A model generated the notes under the pieces. It was not told where the DNA came from. It did not search any database and saw nothing but the letters and a program-made list of their open reading frames with translations. A stretch of DNA of 64,000 nt from Croceimicrobium hydrocarbonivorans. GTDB taxonomy: Bacteria > Bacteroidota > Bacteroidia > Flavobacteriales > Schleiferiaceae. A program made the translations under genes and the position numbers. The DNA is taken from contig NZ_CP060139.1 in NCBI RefSeq assembly GCF_014524565.1, positions 2,115,501-2,179,500 of the forward strand, given 5' to 3'. Positions 7,500-16,646 of the stretch are shown here, in pieces; position 1 is the first letter of the stretch; every line of letters begins with the position of its first letter.

Positions 7500-10190
7500 T
7501 TATAGGATAATTAATTTCTGTTGATGCCTTTTGGCCCCTTGACGAAGGTTTAGGATATACTCTCCCTTAGCCAGATGGGCGATATTGTAGACCCGGTCCG
7601 GGCTTTTTTCCGACCAACGATCTTGGAGAACTCTTTGCCCTTGTAAATTGAAGAGTTCCAATTCCCAAATCCCTTCTGCTTCAAAGTCTATTTGAAATTG
7701 AGCATTGCTGGGATTAGGATAAATAGACCAAGCTTTCACTTCATTAGTAAAGGCGTTTTCAGCAATGCTTAAGCCTCCTTTAAATTGAGCCGTGTAAACG
7801 CCACGACCATGGGTACTGGCCATAATGGTGTAGTCAGATTTTCGCAGTTTCAGCATATCTACCCGCACATTGGCCAGGCCATTATTGGCAGGACTCCAAT
7901 TGGGCATGGAGTCCAGGAAATTGCGGGTTTCCCAAATTCCCAATTCGGTAGCGAGGATTACATTTTGCTTGTCACGAGGATTTATCAAGCACCAACGAAC
8001 GGGCATATCAGGTAAATCACCTTCTTTGTTCATCCAGCTTTGGCCGCCATCTTCAGTGTAGAAAACGGAAGGAATGCCATAATTGGAAAAGGTAGTAATC
8101 AACTCTTTTTCGCTTTCGCCCACTTCAATGCAGGAGATATAACCTGCCGGGAAATTGGAACCGGTGATTTCGGTAAAAATTTCGTGATCATCCACATCGG
8201 CACTATCTACTCGGAAAATGATACCGGCTCCACTGGCTACCCAAATGGTGGTGGTATCATCTACGTAAGGACTTACTCGGATATGACTAATGCGGTCTCT
8301 TAAGCCGGTTAATCGTACTACTTCTTCAGTTACCTGTGAGGTTACATTAGAGTAGCGATAGAACTGGTAACTGTTTTTACAGGTGTATAGAATATTCAAA
8401 TTGGGATCATAGTCCGCAGGATTAATAAACCGACCATCATTATTATTAATGAAGGTTTGTCCAAAGCTGTTCCCCGAATTAAAGGAGCGGTAATAATTAT
8501 TGTATACATAGCTGCTCATCCAAAAATTGGGGCTGATCTGGTCGATAAAGCAATAGGCACCATCACCTCCGGTAGCACGATTGGTGACGCCAAAGCCGCT
8601 TTGCGAGAATCTTTGCGTTCCATTATCCTGGGCGCCGGCAATCATTTGATTAGAACTGGCATAAGGACTTATATCTCCGGCGTAGAACTGGGTAACATTA
8701 TAAGCTGCATTTTGGATACTGAAGCTTGGACTAGCAGATTGAATATTGGTAGATCGAGCTACACCACCATCATTACCAAAAAGGACTTCATTGGAAGAAC
8801 CGGGCTTAAAAACGATTTGATGTTGATCGGCATGCAAATAAGGATAGCCAGTACCACTATACCATTGGCTTAGTTGATTCCAGGTGGTTCCGGTATCAGT
8901 ACTGCGGAAAATATTAATTCCGCCTACTAAAAGGGTAGCTTCATCATTAGGATCTACCTGGGCAATAAGATCGTACCAAGCTTGACCACGGGTAAAATCA
9001 TGAGAGGGAATTCCAGGATCATCATCGTCAGGGCGACTCATCGCTTGCCAGCTATTGCCAGAATCTGTACTGCGAATCATTTGAGAAATGATACCATTGT
9101 TCTCAATCAGGGCATAAATAAAAGCAGCATTGCTGGGGGCTACGGCTACTTCAACCCGATTTCCATTGGTATTGCGGACGCGGAAAAAGTTAAGGCCATC
9201 ATCACTGTAAAGAATGGCACCACCACCACGGGAACCATTGGTGCTGATGGAATTAGTAGTGCCAATCCAAATACGATTGTCGGGACCAATTTCAATATCA
9301 GCAACGGCATAATGATATTGGGTGCCAGGAACGGTATCCATAACCTGGTTAAAGGTCTGACCGCCATCAGTAGAGCGATAGAGCCCTTCGTGACTGCCAA
9401 CCGTAGGTTCAAAACCATTGTAAGAAACGTCTCGTACGCCTACATAAAGAACCCCATTGCCATTTTCATTGCGAACGGCGATGTCTCGCACTACATCAAA
9501 ATCGATAGAGTTGGGAAGCTGGCTCCAGCTTTGGCCGCCATCGGAAGTTTTCCATACTCCTTGTCCACGGGTAGAGGATACTTCACCAAGCCCCTCTCCA
9601 GTTCCTACATAAAAGATTTGAGGATTGGTTGGGTCGTAACTTATGCAGCTCACCCCTAAACTTTGCCAGAAATCATCTACTGGCACCCAGGGATTATTAC
9701 TATTGCTGATGTCGGTATTATACCAAAGACCACCACTTACGGCTCCGGCCCAGACCTTTTTATGGGTACTGTCGTTGGGGTCGTACATCAAAGCACGGGT
9801 TCGTCCACCTACATCATAAGGGCCTCTTTCTTCCCAAACTAAGTCGGGGAGATTGCTACTATCCAAAGCGGATTTTTGCAAGAAAGAAAGTCGTGCTTGC
9901 TCAAGTTTGCTTTTGGCAGCTACAAGTCGCTCCGGAGTGGGATAACCCAAAGCCGGATCCATAGTCATAATGAAGTTTTGCTGTTCAGCCAGATCAGGGC
10001 GATCGGCTTTAGGAAGTTTTTCCCAATCGGTCAGGCTGATGCCTTGATCTTGATTAAGGGGATGTTGCGCTAAAAAATTGGCATATTCTTGATGAATATC
10101 GATTTGCTCTTCTGGATTTTGAAACCAAAGCAAATAGCTGCTAAAAAGACCAGCAATTAGTAAACTACTGGTTATCAGAATTTTTCTCAT
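7500..10190 (-). CDS. Secreted beta-propeller (BNR/sortilin-like) protein with T9SS sorting domain
   Basis: This 896-residue protein starts with a hydrophobic signal segment (ILITSSLLIAGLFSSYLLWF). The body has repeated BNR/Asp-box-like units such as STRGQGVWKTSDGGQSWSQ, LYRSTDGGQTFNQ, RSTDSGNSWQ, FRSTDTGTTWNQ and YTEDGGQSWMN, as in sialidase/VPS10-type propellers. The last ~80 residues (from about 815) are a type A T9SS C-terminal domain: WSIYPNPSNAQFQIDF, ELFNLQGQRVL, LAKGEYILNL and a basic tail. It should be exported by Sec, moved across the outer membrane by T9SS and anchored or released. No catalytic signature was recognised. It shares a terminator with convergent purQ. Confidence 0.85.
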   Translation of the reverse strand: MRKILITSSLLIAGLFSSYLLWFQNPEEQIDIHQEYANFLAQHPLNQDQGISLTDWEKLPKADRPDLAEQQNFIMTMDPALGYPTPERLVAAKSKLEQARLSFLQKSALDSSNLPDLVWEERGPYDVGGRTRALMYDPNDSTHKKVWAGAVSGGLWYNTDISNSNNPWVPVDDFWQSLGVSCISYDPTNPQIFYVGTGEGLGEVSSTRGQGVWKTSDGGQSWSQLPNSIDFDVVRDIAVRNENGNGVLYVGVRDVSYNGFEPTVGSHEGLYRSTDGGQTFNQVMDTVPGTQYHYAVADIEIGPDNRIWIGTTNSISTNGSRGGGAILYSDDGLNFFRVRNTNGNRVEVAVAPSNAAFIYALIENNGIISQMIRSTDSGNSWQAMSRPDDDDPGIPSHDFTRGQAWYDLIAQVDPNDEATLLVGGINIFRSTDTGTTWNQLSQWYSGTGYPYLHADQHQIVFKPGSSNEVLFGNDGGVARSTNIQSASPSFSIQNAAYNVTQFYAGDISPYASSNQMIAGAQDNGTQRFSQSGFGVTNRATGGDGAYCFIDQISPNFWMSSYVYNNYYRSFNSGNSFGQTFINNNDGRFINPADYDPNLNILYTCKNSYQFYRYSNVTSQVTEEVVRLTGLRDRISHIRVSPYVDDTTTIWVASGAGIIFRVDSADVDDHEIFTEITGSNFPAGYISCIEVGESEKELITTFSNYGIPSVFYTEDGGQSWMNKEGDLPDMPVRWCLINPRDKQNVILATELGIWETRNFLDSMPNWSPANNGLANVRVDMLKLRKSDYTIMASTHGRGVYTAQFKGGLSIAENAFTNEVKAWSIYPNPSNAQFQIDFEAEGIWELELFNLQGQRVLQDRWSEKSPDRVYNIAHLAKGEYILNLRQGAKRHQQKLIIL

Positions 10191-10343
10191 TCACGAGTCA
10201 TAAAGCCCTTGGAGGCAGGGGTTAGTAAAAGCTGCGAATATACTAGTCGTACAAATTCCAGGTGACTTTATAATGACGATCGATTAAGAATATCGTTTGG
10301 TCTTGATACTTTGACCTTCAGGCAAAAGGATAATTTGAGGCAT

Positions 10344-10372
10344 AAAAAAAGCCTTGCTGAACAAGGCTTTTC
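10344..10372 (-). terminator. Intrinsic terminator of the XRE regulator gene
   Basis: AAAGCCTTG and CAAGGCTTT (about 10348-10356 and 10362-10370) form the stem. Read on the minus strand, the adjacent A run becomes a U tract. It lies 20 nt past the stop of the XRE gene. Confidence 0.85.
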
Positions 10373-10391
10373 TGGTTAGTAATTAAGTGTA

Positions 10392-10751
10392 TTAAGCACT
10401 ACGAGGTTTTAAACCTTCTAGTAAATCCATCAATTCTTCATTTTGCTGTGCTACTACATATAAGTTGTAGCCCAGGCTTTCTTCCCACTGAGATCGATTT
10501 TGATTGTTTTGCCGATAAGGCCGATTGGGTTTTTGAGAAGGGCTGTTAATTTCCTTGAAGAAGAAAAGAGGATCAGCATCTAAATAGTCGACAATCTCAA
10601 CAAAGCGATCGAGGGAGATCTTAGTTTGGCCGCGTTCCATTTTTGCATAACTGCTTTGGGTAATGCCTAAATGATTGGCGATTTCAGCTTGGTTGATACG
10701 ACGGAGCTCACGGAGGTTCCGAATCCTTTTGCAAATTTCTTCGGCATTCAT
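10392..10751 (-). CDS. XRE-family helix-turn-helix regulator
   Basis: The 119-residue protein has an N-terminal Cro/C1-type HTH at about residues 8-62. The readable pattern is IRNLRELRRINQAEIANHLGITQSSYAKMERGQTKISLDRFVEI, shown here in part as QAEIANHLGITQSSYAKMER. The C-terminal half is polar (NRPYRQNNQNRSQ) followed by a short helix, and there is no sensor domain. It may be autoregulated: a near-perfect palindrome sits between its start and the end of the upstream ClC gene. The target genes are not evident from context. Confidence 0.85.
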   Translation of the reverse strand: MNAEEICKRIRNLRELRRINQAEIANHLGITQSSYAKMERGQTKISLDRFVEIVDYLDADPLFFFKEINSPSQKPNRPYRQNNQNRSQWEESLGYNLYVVAQQNEELMDLLEGLKPRSA

Positions 10752-10828
10752 ATTTCGACGATTCTTAAGCCAAAGAAAGAATTTGCTTTTCCTGAAACGT
10801 GTAAATATTGTTGAATTTGCCTACCGGA

Positions 10829-10851
10829 TTTAAACTACAAAGTAGTCTAAA
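10829..10851. promoter_or_regulatory. Palindrome upstream of the XRE gene (candidate operator)
   Basis: TTTAAACTAC, a 3-nt AAA centre and GTAGTCTAAA form arms that match at 9 of 10 positions. On the minus strand the centre reads TACTTTG, close to a -7 promoter element. A repressor bound there would cover the promoter of the XRE gene. Confidence 0.5.
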
Positions 10852-10856
10852 TATGA

Positions 10857-12629
10857 CTAACCAAACTCCATTAGTTTGCGGCGGTAAACCGAGAAGAGCT
10901 TGCTCTTACTCACGAAGCCAATGTACTTTCCATTTTCAACTACGGGGAGGTTCCAAGCGCCAGTAGATTGGAATTTCTTCATAACCTCATTCATGTTCTC
11001 CTCACTTTCGATAATGGCCGGCGGAGGGCTCATCAATTCAGACACGAAGGTTTCATCATAACGCTCACTCTCGAACATAATGCCACGGAAATCATCCAGG
11101 GTAAGCACGCCTACTAGTTCCTCATTGGCATCGATTACAGGAAATAAGTTTCGGCGGGAGCGACTCACCACCTTTACCAACTCCCCCAAATTCATTTCGG
11201 GGGAAACCTTCTTGAAATCGTCCTCAATCACCTTTTTTAGGCTGAGCAGAGTGAGAATGGCGTGGTCCTTATTATGGGTTATCAGCTCTCCTCTTTTCGC
11301 CAATTGCATATTGTAGATTGAGAAGGGCATTAGGTTTCGGGTTACCAGATAGGAGATGGTTGAAACCGCCATTAAAGGAATAAATAGATTATAGCCCGCC
11401 GTAATTTCGGCAATCATAAAGATGGCCGTCAGCGGAGCATGAAGCACTCCGGCCATTAGTCCTGTCATGCCTACAAGAGCGAAATTGGTGGTGTTGATAT
11501 CACCAATGCCAAACTCCACAATAATAAAGGCAAAAACAAAGCCCAGGGCAGAGCCCACAAAAAGGGAAGGAGCAAAAATACCGCCAACCCCACCGGCACC
11601 AAAGGTGAATACAGCCGCCAAAATTTTAATGAAAACCAGACCTAATAATAAGATCATGATTACATAGGGGCCATCATATTTTTGGAAGAGGAAGCTTTCT
11701 TTTACAACTTCCAAAACATCACCATTCAACAGGGCATTTATGGTTTCATATCCTTCTCCATAGAGTGGCGGAATCAGCCAAATACTTAATCCGAGGGCAA
11801 CGCCACCAAGGAGTAACTTCCGAAACTTATTCTCAATTTTAGTGAAGAAATCATCGAAGTAGAAATAAACCTTATTAAAGTAAACGGATACTAAGGCCGT
11901 AAAAACACCCAGCAGGCCATACCAGGGTAAATCCTCAATGCGGAAAGGGTCAATAGAAGAATAATGGAATAGTGAATCGTTACCTTCCATAAAGATGGAA
12001 GTCACTGCTCCGGAAACCGAAGCCAATAAAAGGGGAACCAGGGAAACTAAAGTCAGGTCGAGGCTGAAAATCTCAATTGTAAAAATGATGGCTGCAATTG
12101 GCGCATTAAAAATAGAAGCGATAGCTCCAGCTGTAGCACAGCCAATCATCAATATTCGTTGGCGGTAGTTCAGGTGCATCAATCGCCCCAGATTACTGCC
12201 AATAGCTGATCCCGTACTAACGGTAGGTCCTTCCAGACCAACAGAGCCCCCAAAACCCACCGTAAAAACGGAGGTAATTACCGAGGCGAACATCTTATGA
12301 GACTTGATAAAGCCGCTGCGGCGGGATATGGCAAATAGGGCGGAAGGAATACCTTCTCCAACGGGAACCCTAATCCAGCGCTTTACTAAAAGTGTGAGTG
12401 CAACCCCAACAATTGGAAAGAGGAAGTAATACACATTGAAATACTGGTTGAGGTATCCCGAGTGTATAATTTCCTGTATAAAGTGAGTGGTATTCTTTAA
12501 AAGCACCGCCACTAATCCCGCTATTAAGCCTACAATAACACTCAAGATCAGCACAAAGCGATCTTGGGGGATATTCTTGGCTCGCCACAACAGGAACTTA
12601 CCCAGTAGGCTATGGGGTTTTTGTGCCAT
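10857..12629 (-). CDS. ClC-family chloride channel/antiporter with C-terminal CBS domains
   Basis: The 590-residue membrane protein has the ClC fold, with GEGIPSALFAIS (selectivity region) near residue 90, GSVGLEGPTVSTGSAIGS with the gating Glu near 130, and FGAGGVGGIFAPSLFVGSALG near 345. Two CBS domains follow (residues ~465-590), with FPVIDANEELVGVLTLDDFRG and NLPVVENGKYIGFVSKSKLF, which in relatives bind adenine nucleotides. Channel and H+/Cl- exchanger cannot be told apart here. It follows aspS with a TAATG overlap (stop TAA and start ATG share one base), so the two are probably translationally coupled. Confidence 0.9.
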   Translation of the reverse strand: MAQKPHSLLGKFLLWRAKNIPQDRFVLILSVIVGLIAGLVAVLLKNTTHFIQEIIHSGYLNQYFNVYYFLFPIVGVALTLLVKRWIRVPVGEGIPSALFAISRRSGFIKSHKMFASVITSVFTVGFGGSVGLEGPTVSTGSAIGSNLGRLMHLNYRQRILMIGCATAGAIASIFNAPIAAIIFTIEIFSLDLTLVSLVPLLLASVSGAVTSIFMEGNDSLFHYSSIDPFRIEDLPWYGLLGVFTALVSVYFNKVYFYFDDFFTKIENKFRKLLLGGVALGLSIWLIPPLYGEGYETINALLNGDVLEVVKESFLFQKYDGPYVIMILLLGLVFIKILAAVFTFGAGGVGGIFAPSLFVGSALGFVFAFIIVEFGIGDINTTNFALVGMTGLMAGVLHAPLTAIFMIAEITAGYNLFIPLMAVSTISYLVTRNLMPFSIYNMQLAKRGELITHNKDHAILTLLSLKKVIEDDFKKVSPEMNLGELVKVVSRSRRNLFPVIDANEELVGVLTLDDFRGIMFESERYDETFVSELMSPPPAIIESEENMNEVMKKFQSTGAWNLPVVENGKYIGFVSKSKLFSVYRRKLMEFG

Positions 12630-14383
12630 TAATCGATTTGGGGACGAAGGTCGATGCCCAGTTCAGTTAATTGCAAGGTATCAATTGGGGCCGGACTGTT
12701 AATCATTAAGTCACGACCTGCATTGTTTTTCGGGAAGGCAATAAAATCGCGAATAGTTTCTGAACCACCTAAAAGCGCCACCAGTCGGTCAAAGCCAAAG
12801 GCAATACCACCGTGAGGAGGAGCTCCATATTCGAAGGCGTCCATTAAGAAACCAAATTGAGCCTTGGCCTCTTCATCGCTAAAGCCCAACATTTCGAACA
12901 TACGACTTTGTACTTTGCGATCGTGGATACGAATAGAGCCACCACCGATCTCATTGCCATTCAAAACCATATCGTAGGCATTGGCTCTAACCTTGCCGGG
13001 ATCGGTATCTAATAGTGCAATGTCTTCGGGCTTAGGCGAAGTAAAGGGGTGGTGCATGGCATGGTAGCGGCCACTTTCCTCATCCCATTCCAATAATGGG
13101 AAATCCAAGACCCATAATGGGGCATATTCATCCGGATTGCGCAATCCGAGCTCTTCACCCATGTATAAGCGCAATTCGCTCATGGCCTTGCGAGTCTTGT
13201 TCTCACTACCCGCCAGAATCAATAAAAGGTCGCCGGCCTCGCTGCCAGCGGCTTTATGCCATTCGGCCTGAGCCTCTTCATTAAAGAATTTATCTACGGA
13301 TGATTTATAAGTACCGTCTTCATTGTACTTCGAATAAATCAATCCCTGCATTCCAATTTGGGGACGCTGCACCCACTTGGTAAGGGCGTCTAATTGTTTG
13401 CGGCTGTAGCCTGATGCGCCAGGAACGGAAATCCCGAGCACTACTTCTGCCTGATCAAAAACCACAAAGCCCTTGTCCTTAGCTAAATCGTTTAAATTCT
13501 TAAGCTCCATTCCAAAACGGATATCGGGCTTATCATTACCATAGCGCTCCATGGCTTCGGCATAGGTCATTCGAGGAACGGAATCGATATCCACACCTTT
13601 AACTTCCTTAAGCAGGCTCTTGATCAAACCTTCAAATTGTTGAAGGATGTCTTCCTGCTCTACAAAGGCCATTTCGCAGTCGATCTGCGTAAATTCAGGC
13701 TGACGGTCGGCACGTAAATCTTCATCGCGGAAGCAACGCACAATTTGGTAATAGCGATCATAGCCCGAAACCATTAAGAGCTGCTTGAAGGTTTGCGGGG
13801 ATTGCGGTAGGGCGTAAAACTGACCTTGGTTCATCCGCGAAGGCACCACAAAATCACGTGCTCCTTCCGGGGTGGATTTGATCAGATAAGGGGTTTCGAT
13901 TTCCAGGAAGTCGGCATCATTTAAAAATGAGCGCACTGCCTGAGCTACCTTATGACGAAGTTTAATACTCGCTTGTAAAGGATTACGACGCAGGTCGAGG
14001 TAGCGGTATTTCATGCGCAGTTCCTCACCGCCATCGGTGTCATTCTCAATAGTAAAAGGCGGGGTTTTAGCGGCGTTTAAGATCTCTAGATTATTGACTT
14101 TAATTTCAATTTCACCGGTAGCCATATTGGGATTTTTGCTTTCGCGTTCCAATACTTCACCTTCAATAGCAATCACAAATTCGCGACCCACTTTGCGGGC
14201 TTTCTCTTGCAAATCTGCGTCCCAGCCATCATTAAAAGCCAATTGCGTTATTCCATAACGATCTCGCAAATCGATAAAAGTCATTCCACTCAAGATGCGA
14301 CTGCGTTGTACCCAGCCACTCAATTTTACTTTTTCGCCGATATGCGAAGCATTCAATTCTCCGCAATGATGAGATCGATACAT
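12629..14383 (-). CDS. aspS: Aspartyl-tRNA synthetase
   Basis: The ATG at 14383 gives 584 residues starting [11 protein letters not shown], the normal bacterial AspRS start; a longer in-frame start at 14404 was rejected. Domains are an N-terminal OB-fold anticodon-binding domain ([24 protein letters not shown]), a class II catalytic core with motif 2 [23 protein letters not shown] shown in part as [17 protein letters not shown], the bacterial GAD insertion (about 285-420) and motif 3 [13 protein letters not shown]. It charges tRNA-Asp in the cytoplasm. A divergent TAATTTTG element lies upstream, and ClC is coupled downstream. Confidence 0.97.
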   Translation of the reverse strand: MYRSHHCGELNASHIGEKVKLSGWVQRSRILSGMTFIDLRDRYGITQLAFNDGWDADLQEKARKVGREFVIAIEGEVLERESKNPNMATGEIEIKVNNLEILNAAKTPPFTIENDTDGGEELRMKYRYLDLRRNPLQASIKLRHKVAQAVRSFLNDADFLEIETPYLIKSTPEGARDFVVPSRMNQGQFYALPQSPQTFKQLLMVSGYDRYYQIVRCFRDEDLRADRQPEFTQIDCEMAFVEQEDILQQFEGLIKSLLKEVKGVDIDSVPRMTYAEAMERYGNDKPDIRFGMELKNLNDLAKDKGFVVFDQAEVVLGISVPGASGYSRKQLDALTKWVQRPQIGMQGLIYSKYNEDGTYKSSVDKFFNEEAQAEWHKAAGSEAGDLLLILAGSENKTRKAMSELRLYMGEELGLRNPDEYAPLWVLDFPLLEWDEESGRYHAMHHPFTSPKPEDIALLDTDPGKVRANAYDMVLNGNEIGGGSIRIHDRKVQSRMFEMLGFSDEEAKAQFGFLMDAFEYGAPPHGGIAFGFDRLVALLGGSETIRDFIAFPKNNAGRDLMINSPAPIDTLQLTELGIDLRPQID

Positions 14384-14401
14384 TAACTTGATTTTAGCCG
14401 G

Positions 14402-14409
14402 CAAAATTA
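14402..14409 (-). promoter_or_regulatory. Putative -7 promoter element of aspS (TAATTTTG on the minus strand)
   Basis: The minus strand reads TAATTTTG 18 nt before the aspS start. It lies back-to-back with the tadA element at 14430, so two promoters share the 84-bp divergent region. Confidence 0.45.
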
Positions 14410-14429
14410 CAATATCGCTTGGGCATGCC

Positions 14430-14437
14430 TATTTTTG
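14430..14437 (+). promoter_or_regulatory. Putative -7 promoter element of tadA (TATTTTTG)
   Basis: TATTTTTG lies 30 nt before the chosen tadA ATG at 14468. Its position overlaps the alternative TTG start at 14435, which argues against that longer reading. Confidence 0.4.
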
Positions 14438-14467
14438 AAACGGAAAAATAATCGCCCCTTTTCGACT

Positions 14468-14914
14468 ATGATTGAGCCCTTTAATGATGAGTATTTTATG
14501 CGTAAGGCCCTGGAAGAGGCCCAACTGGCTTATGAGGAGGACGAAATCCCGGTGGGAGCAGTAGTTGTGAGTCAGGGGAAAATTATTGGTCGAGGCCATA
14601 ATATGACCGAGCGCCTTAACGATGTAACGGCTCATGCGGAGATGTTAGCGATTACCGCGGCGGCTAATTATCTGGGAGGTAAGTACCTGCGTAATTGCAC
14701 CTTATATGTTACCCTCGAGCCATGCAGTATGTGCGCCGGGGCTTTGTTTTGGACGCAAATTTCGAAGGTAGTCTTTGGGGCTTCCGATGAAAAAAGAGGA
14801 TACCGCGAATTTGGATCACGATTACATCCTAAAACCCAACTGGTTGAGGGAATTTTACGTAATGAGAGTACAGAGCTGTTACAACAATTTTTTCGTTCTA
14901 AACGAAAAAAATGA
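14468..14914 (+). CDS. tadA: tRNA(adenine-34) deaminase
   Basis: The 148-residue protein is of normal TadA length. It deaminates A34 to inosine in tRNA-Arg(ACG). The zinc-binding and catalytic set is clear: HAEM (His56, Glu58) and PCSMC (Cys86, Cys89) with TLE before it. IPVGAVVV near residue 27 is the usual N-terminal strand. ATG 14468 was preferred to a TTG at 14435 because the latter overlaps a promoter-like element. The final KRKK is basic, as in relatives. Confidence 0.92.
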   Translation: MIEPFNDEYFMRKALEEAQLAYEEDEIPVGAVVVSQGKIIGRGHNMTERLNDVTAHAEMLAITAAANYLGGKYLRNCTLYVTLEPCSMCAGALFWTQISKVVFGASDEKRGYREFGSRLHPKTQLVEGILRNESTELLQQFFRSKRKK

Positions 14915-14988
14915 TTTTGGCTTGATATTGGATTAAACCAAAACCCAAAATTTTACGTATATTAAGAGGAACCAAAACCCCTGATCTA

Positions 14989-15471
14989 ATGGTAATCACA
15001 AATTTTCAAATCCGAAAGACCTTGCAATGGGCACCCGTGGCGCTCTTGTTCTTGGCTATTGCCGATGTGGTCTTGTATTTTATTCCAGGATTTTTGGGTG
15101 GCCTTAAGATTAATGGCTACCTCACCTCTTTAATCTTGTTGAGCATTGTAGCCTTTTACGCTTATGTTGGCTATCCGATGTTTAGCATGAATTTGCGCAA
15201 GGATAAAATCACTTTCCGATCGCATCTAGCTTTAAGTACCCTCTTTGGGAAAACCTTGGTGGTACCTCGAATGAACATCACCAATTTGCAACTCGATTTT
15301 AGTGGTCTCCGCGATAAGCTGGTTGTAACCTACGTAAACCGTGAAGGCAAAGAAGTAGATCAGAAGTTTTCCATCAGCATTTTAAGCGAGCGAAAGAAGC
15401 GTATGCTGGTGCAGGCCGTTGAGGACTTCAATCGTGAGAAGTCGGCCCAGAGTTTACACCTCTTTATTTGA
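14989..15471 (+). CDS. Membrane protein with two N-terminal helices and a PH-like soluble domain, function unknown
   Basis: The 160-residue protein was not assigned to a named family. Two hydrophobic segments are visible (about residues 10-34 and 41-62). The remainder is soluble, with NLRKDKITFRSHLALSTLFGKT and VVPRMNITNLQLDF, a pattern reminiscent of bacterial PH-like domains, which is only an impression. The gene is monocistronic, starting 74 nt after tadA and ending in a strong terminator. Confidence 0.6.
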   Translation: MVITNFQIRKTLQWAPVALLFLAIADVVLYFIPGFLGGLKINGYLTSLILLSIVAFYAYVGYPMFSMNLRKDKITFRSHLALSTLFGKTLVVPRMNITNLQLDFSGLRDKLVVTYVNREGKEVDQKFSISILSERKKRMLVQAVEDFNREKSAQSLHLFI

Positions 15472-15490
15472 TCATAATAAAACTTTATAT

Positions 15491-15521
15491 CCGCCCCGTC
15501 GATTATCGTCGGGGTTTTTTT
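15491..15521 (+). terminator. Intrinsic terminator
   Basis: CCCCG (15494-15498) pairs with CGGGG (15510-15514), with additional inner pairs, and a run of seven T follows. The bacilliredoxin -7 element begins only a few bases later. Confidence 0.85.
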
Positions 15522-15526
15522 GTTTG

Positions 15527-15534
15527 TAATTTTG
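15527..15534 (+). promoter_or_regulatory. Putative -7 promoter element (TAATTTTG)
   Basis: An exact TAnnTTTG match lies 25 nt before the bacilliredoxin ATG, immediately after the preceding terminator. Confidence 0.45.
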
Positions 15535-15559
15535 CCACTCAAATTAAAACACAGTATCT

Positions 15560-15970
15560 ATGTATCCCGAAGATATTATTGCCCCTATGCGCGCCGACCT
15601 CACTGATGCCGGTATTACTGAAACCCGCAGCAAAGAGGAAGTAGAACAAAATATTAAGTCCGAAGGCACCACCCTGGTAGTGATCAATTCGGTTTGTGGT
15701 TGCGCAGCAGCCAATGCTCGTCCGGCCGTGAAAATGGCAGCCCAGCACGCTAAAACTCCAGATCGCATGATTACTGCCTTTGCAGGTAATGATGTGGATG
15801 CAGTAAATACTGCCCGTGCATTAATGGCACCATTCCCTCCTTCATCTCCTAGTATTGCCCTTTTTAAAGATGGTAAACTGGTGCATATGATCGAGAGACA
15901 TCATATCGAAGGTCGCCAAGCGGAAGTAATCGCTCAGAACTTAACGGCTGCTTTCGACGAGTACTGTTAA
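15560..15970 (+). CDS. BrxA/BrxB-family bacilliredoxin
   Basis: The 136-residue protein matches the YphP/YqiW (BrxA/BrxB) family from end to end: MYPEDIIAPMRADL at the N-terminus, the redox motif VCGCA (Cys46 and Cys48) and FPPSSPSIALFKDGKLVHMIERH near 95-115. In Firmicutes these proteins remove bacillithiol from proteins. Bacteroidota commonly carry homologs and some make bacillithiol, so thiol repair is a reasonable inference here. It stands alone between its own promoter element and a terminator. Confidence 0.9.
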   Translation: MYPEDIIAPMRADLTDAGITETRSKEEVEQNIKSEGTTLVVINSVCGCAAANARPAVKMAAQHAKTPDRMITAFAGNDVDAVNTARALMAPFPPSSPSIALFKDGKLVHMIERHHIEGRQAEVIAQNLTAAFDEYC

Positions 15971-15990
15971 GCATCAGCTTTATGATATTC

Positions 15991-16025
15991 AAAGCCAGAA
16001 TTCTTCGGAGTTCTGGCTTTTTTGT
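15991..16025 (+). terminator. Intrinsic terminator
   Basis: AAAGCCAGAA and TTCTGGCTTT (15991-16000, 16011-16020) form a perfect 10-bp stem with a T-rich tail. The convergent marC gene ends just beyond it. Confidence 0.9.
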
Positions 16026-16031
16026 TTGGGC

Positions 16032-16646
16032 TTAACCTAAGCCAAAGAAATCGCGTAAGCCGCTGAGGATACTTTGCATGGCATAAGCAGCCAGGATCAA
16101 CCCCATTACCTTACTGATTACGGTGATACCATAGCTGCCCACAATTTTTTGCACTCGATTGGCGGCTAAAAGTAGAATCATTGTAAGCCCTAAAACCACC
16201 AGCACTAAAAGACTAGTTAAGGCTTGTTCTTGAATACTGTAAAGATGATTGTCGGTAAGAAGTACTACAGCCATAATGGCCCCTGGTGAAGCAATGGAAG
16301 GAATCGCTACCGGGAAAACCGTTACATGTTTATAATCCGAAATTAAGTGCTGTTCCGACATCGGTTTACCTTCCCCAAAAATCATGGTAAGGGCAAAGAG
16401 AAAGAGAATTAGACCCCCTGAAATTTGAAAGGCATCTAAACTTACTTCCATTCCCTCCAAAATCAATTGACCCACTACTATAAAGAAAAGTAAAATCAGG
16501 GCGGCTAAAAGACTGGCTCGAATGGCTACTTTTTTCTTCTCAGAGTCGGCTAAGGATTTGGTGGCTTCCAGGTACACCGGAACCGAGCCAATGGGGTCCA
16601 CTACTGCTATTAAAAAGAGGATTTTGGTAAGGATGGCCAGAAACAT
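16032..16646 (-). CDS. MarC-family integral membrane protein
   Basis: The 204-residue protein has six or so hydrophobic segments typical of the MarC/UPF0056 family. Recognisable parts are LIAVVDPIGSVPVYLEAT near residue 14 and VFPVAIPSIASPGAIMAVVLL near 108. The family was once linked to multidrug resistance in E. coli, but that role is not supported and the substrate is unknown. It is coupled to the upstream DUF3124 gene by a TAATG overlap, which suggests the pair is co-expressed. Confidence 0.85.
   Translation of the reverse strand: MFLAILTKILFLIAVVDPIGSVPVYLEATKSLADSEKKKVAIRASLLAALILLFFIVVGQLILEGMEVSLDAFQISGGLILFLFALTMIFGEGKPMSEQHLISDYKHVTVFPVAIPSIASPGAIMAVVLLTDNHLYSIQEQALTSLLVLVVLGLTMILLLAANRVQKIVGSYGITVISKVMGLILAAYAMQSILSGLRDFFGLG

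Noticed and set aside
8982-9659. 225-residue plus-strand ORF opposite the beta-propeller gene (with others at 8457-8873 and 8040-8303)
   Set aside because: Antisense shadows of a well-supported gene with T9SS domain; low-complexity translation.
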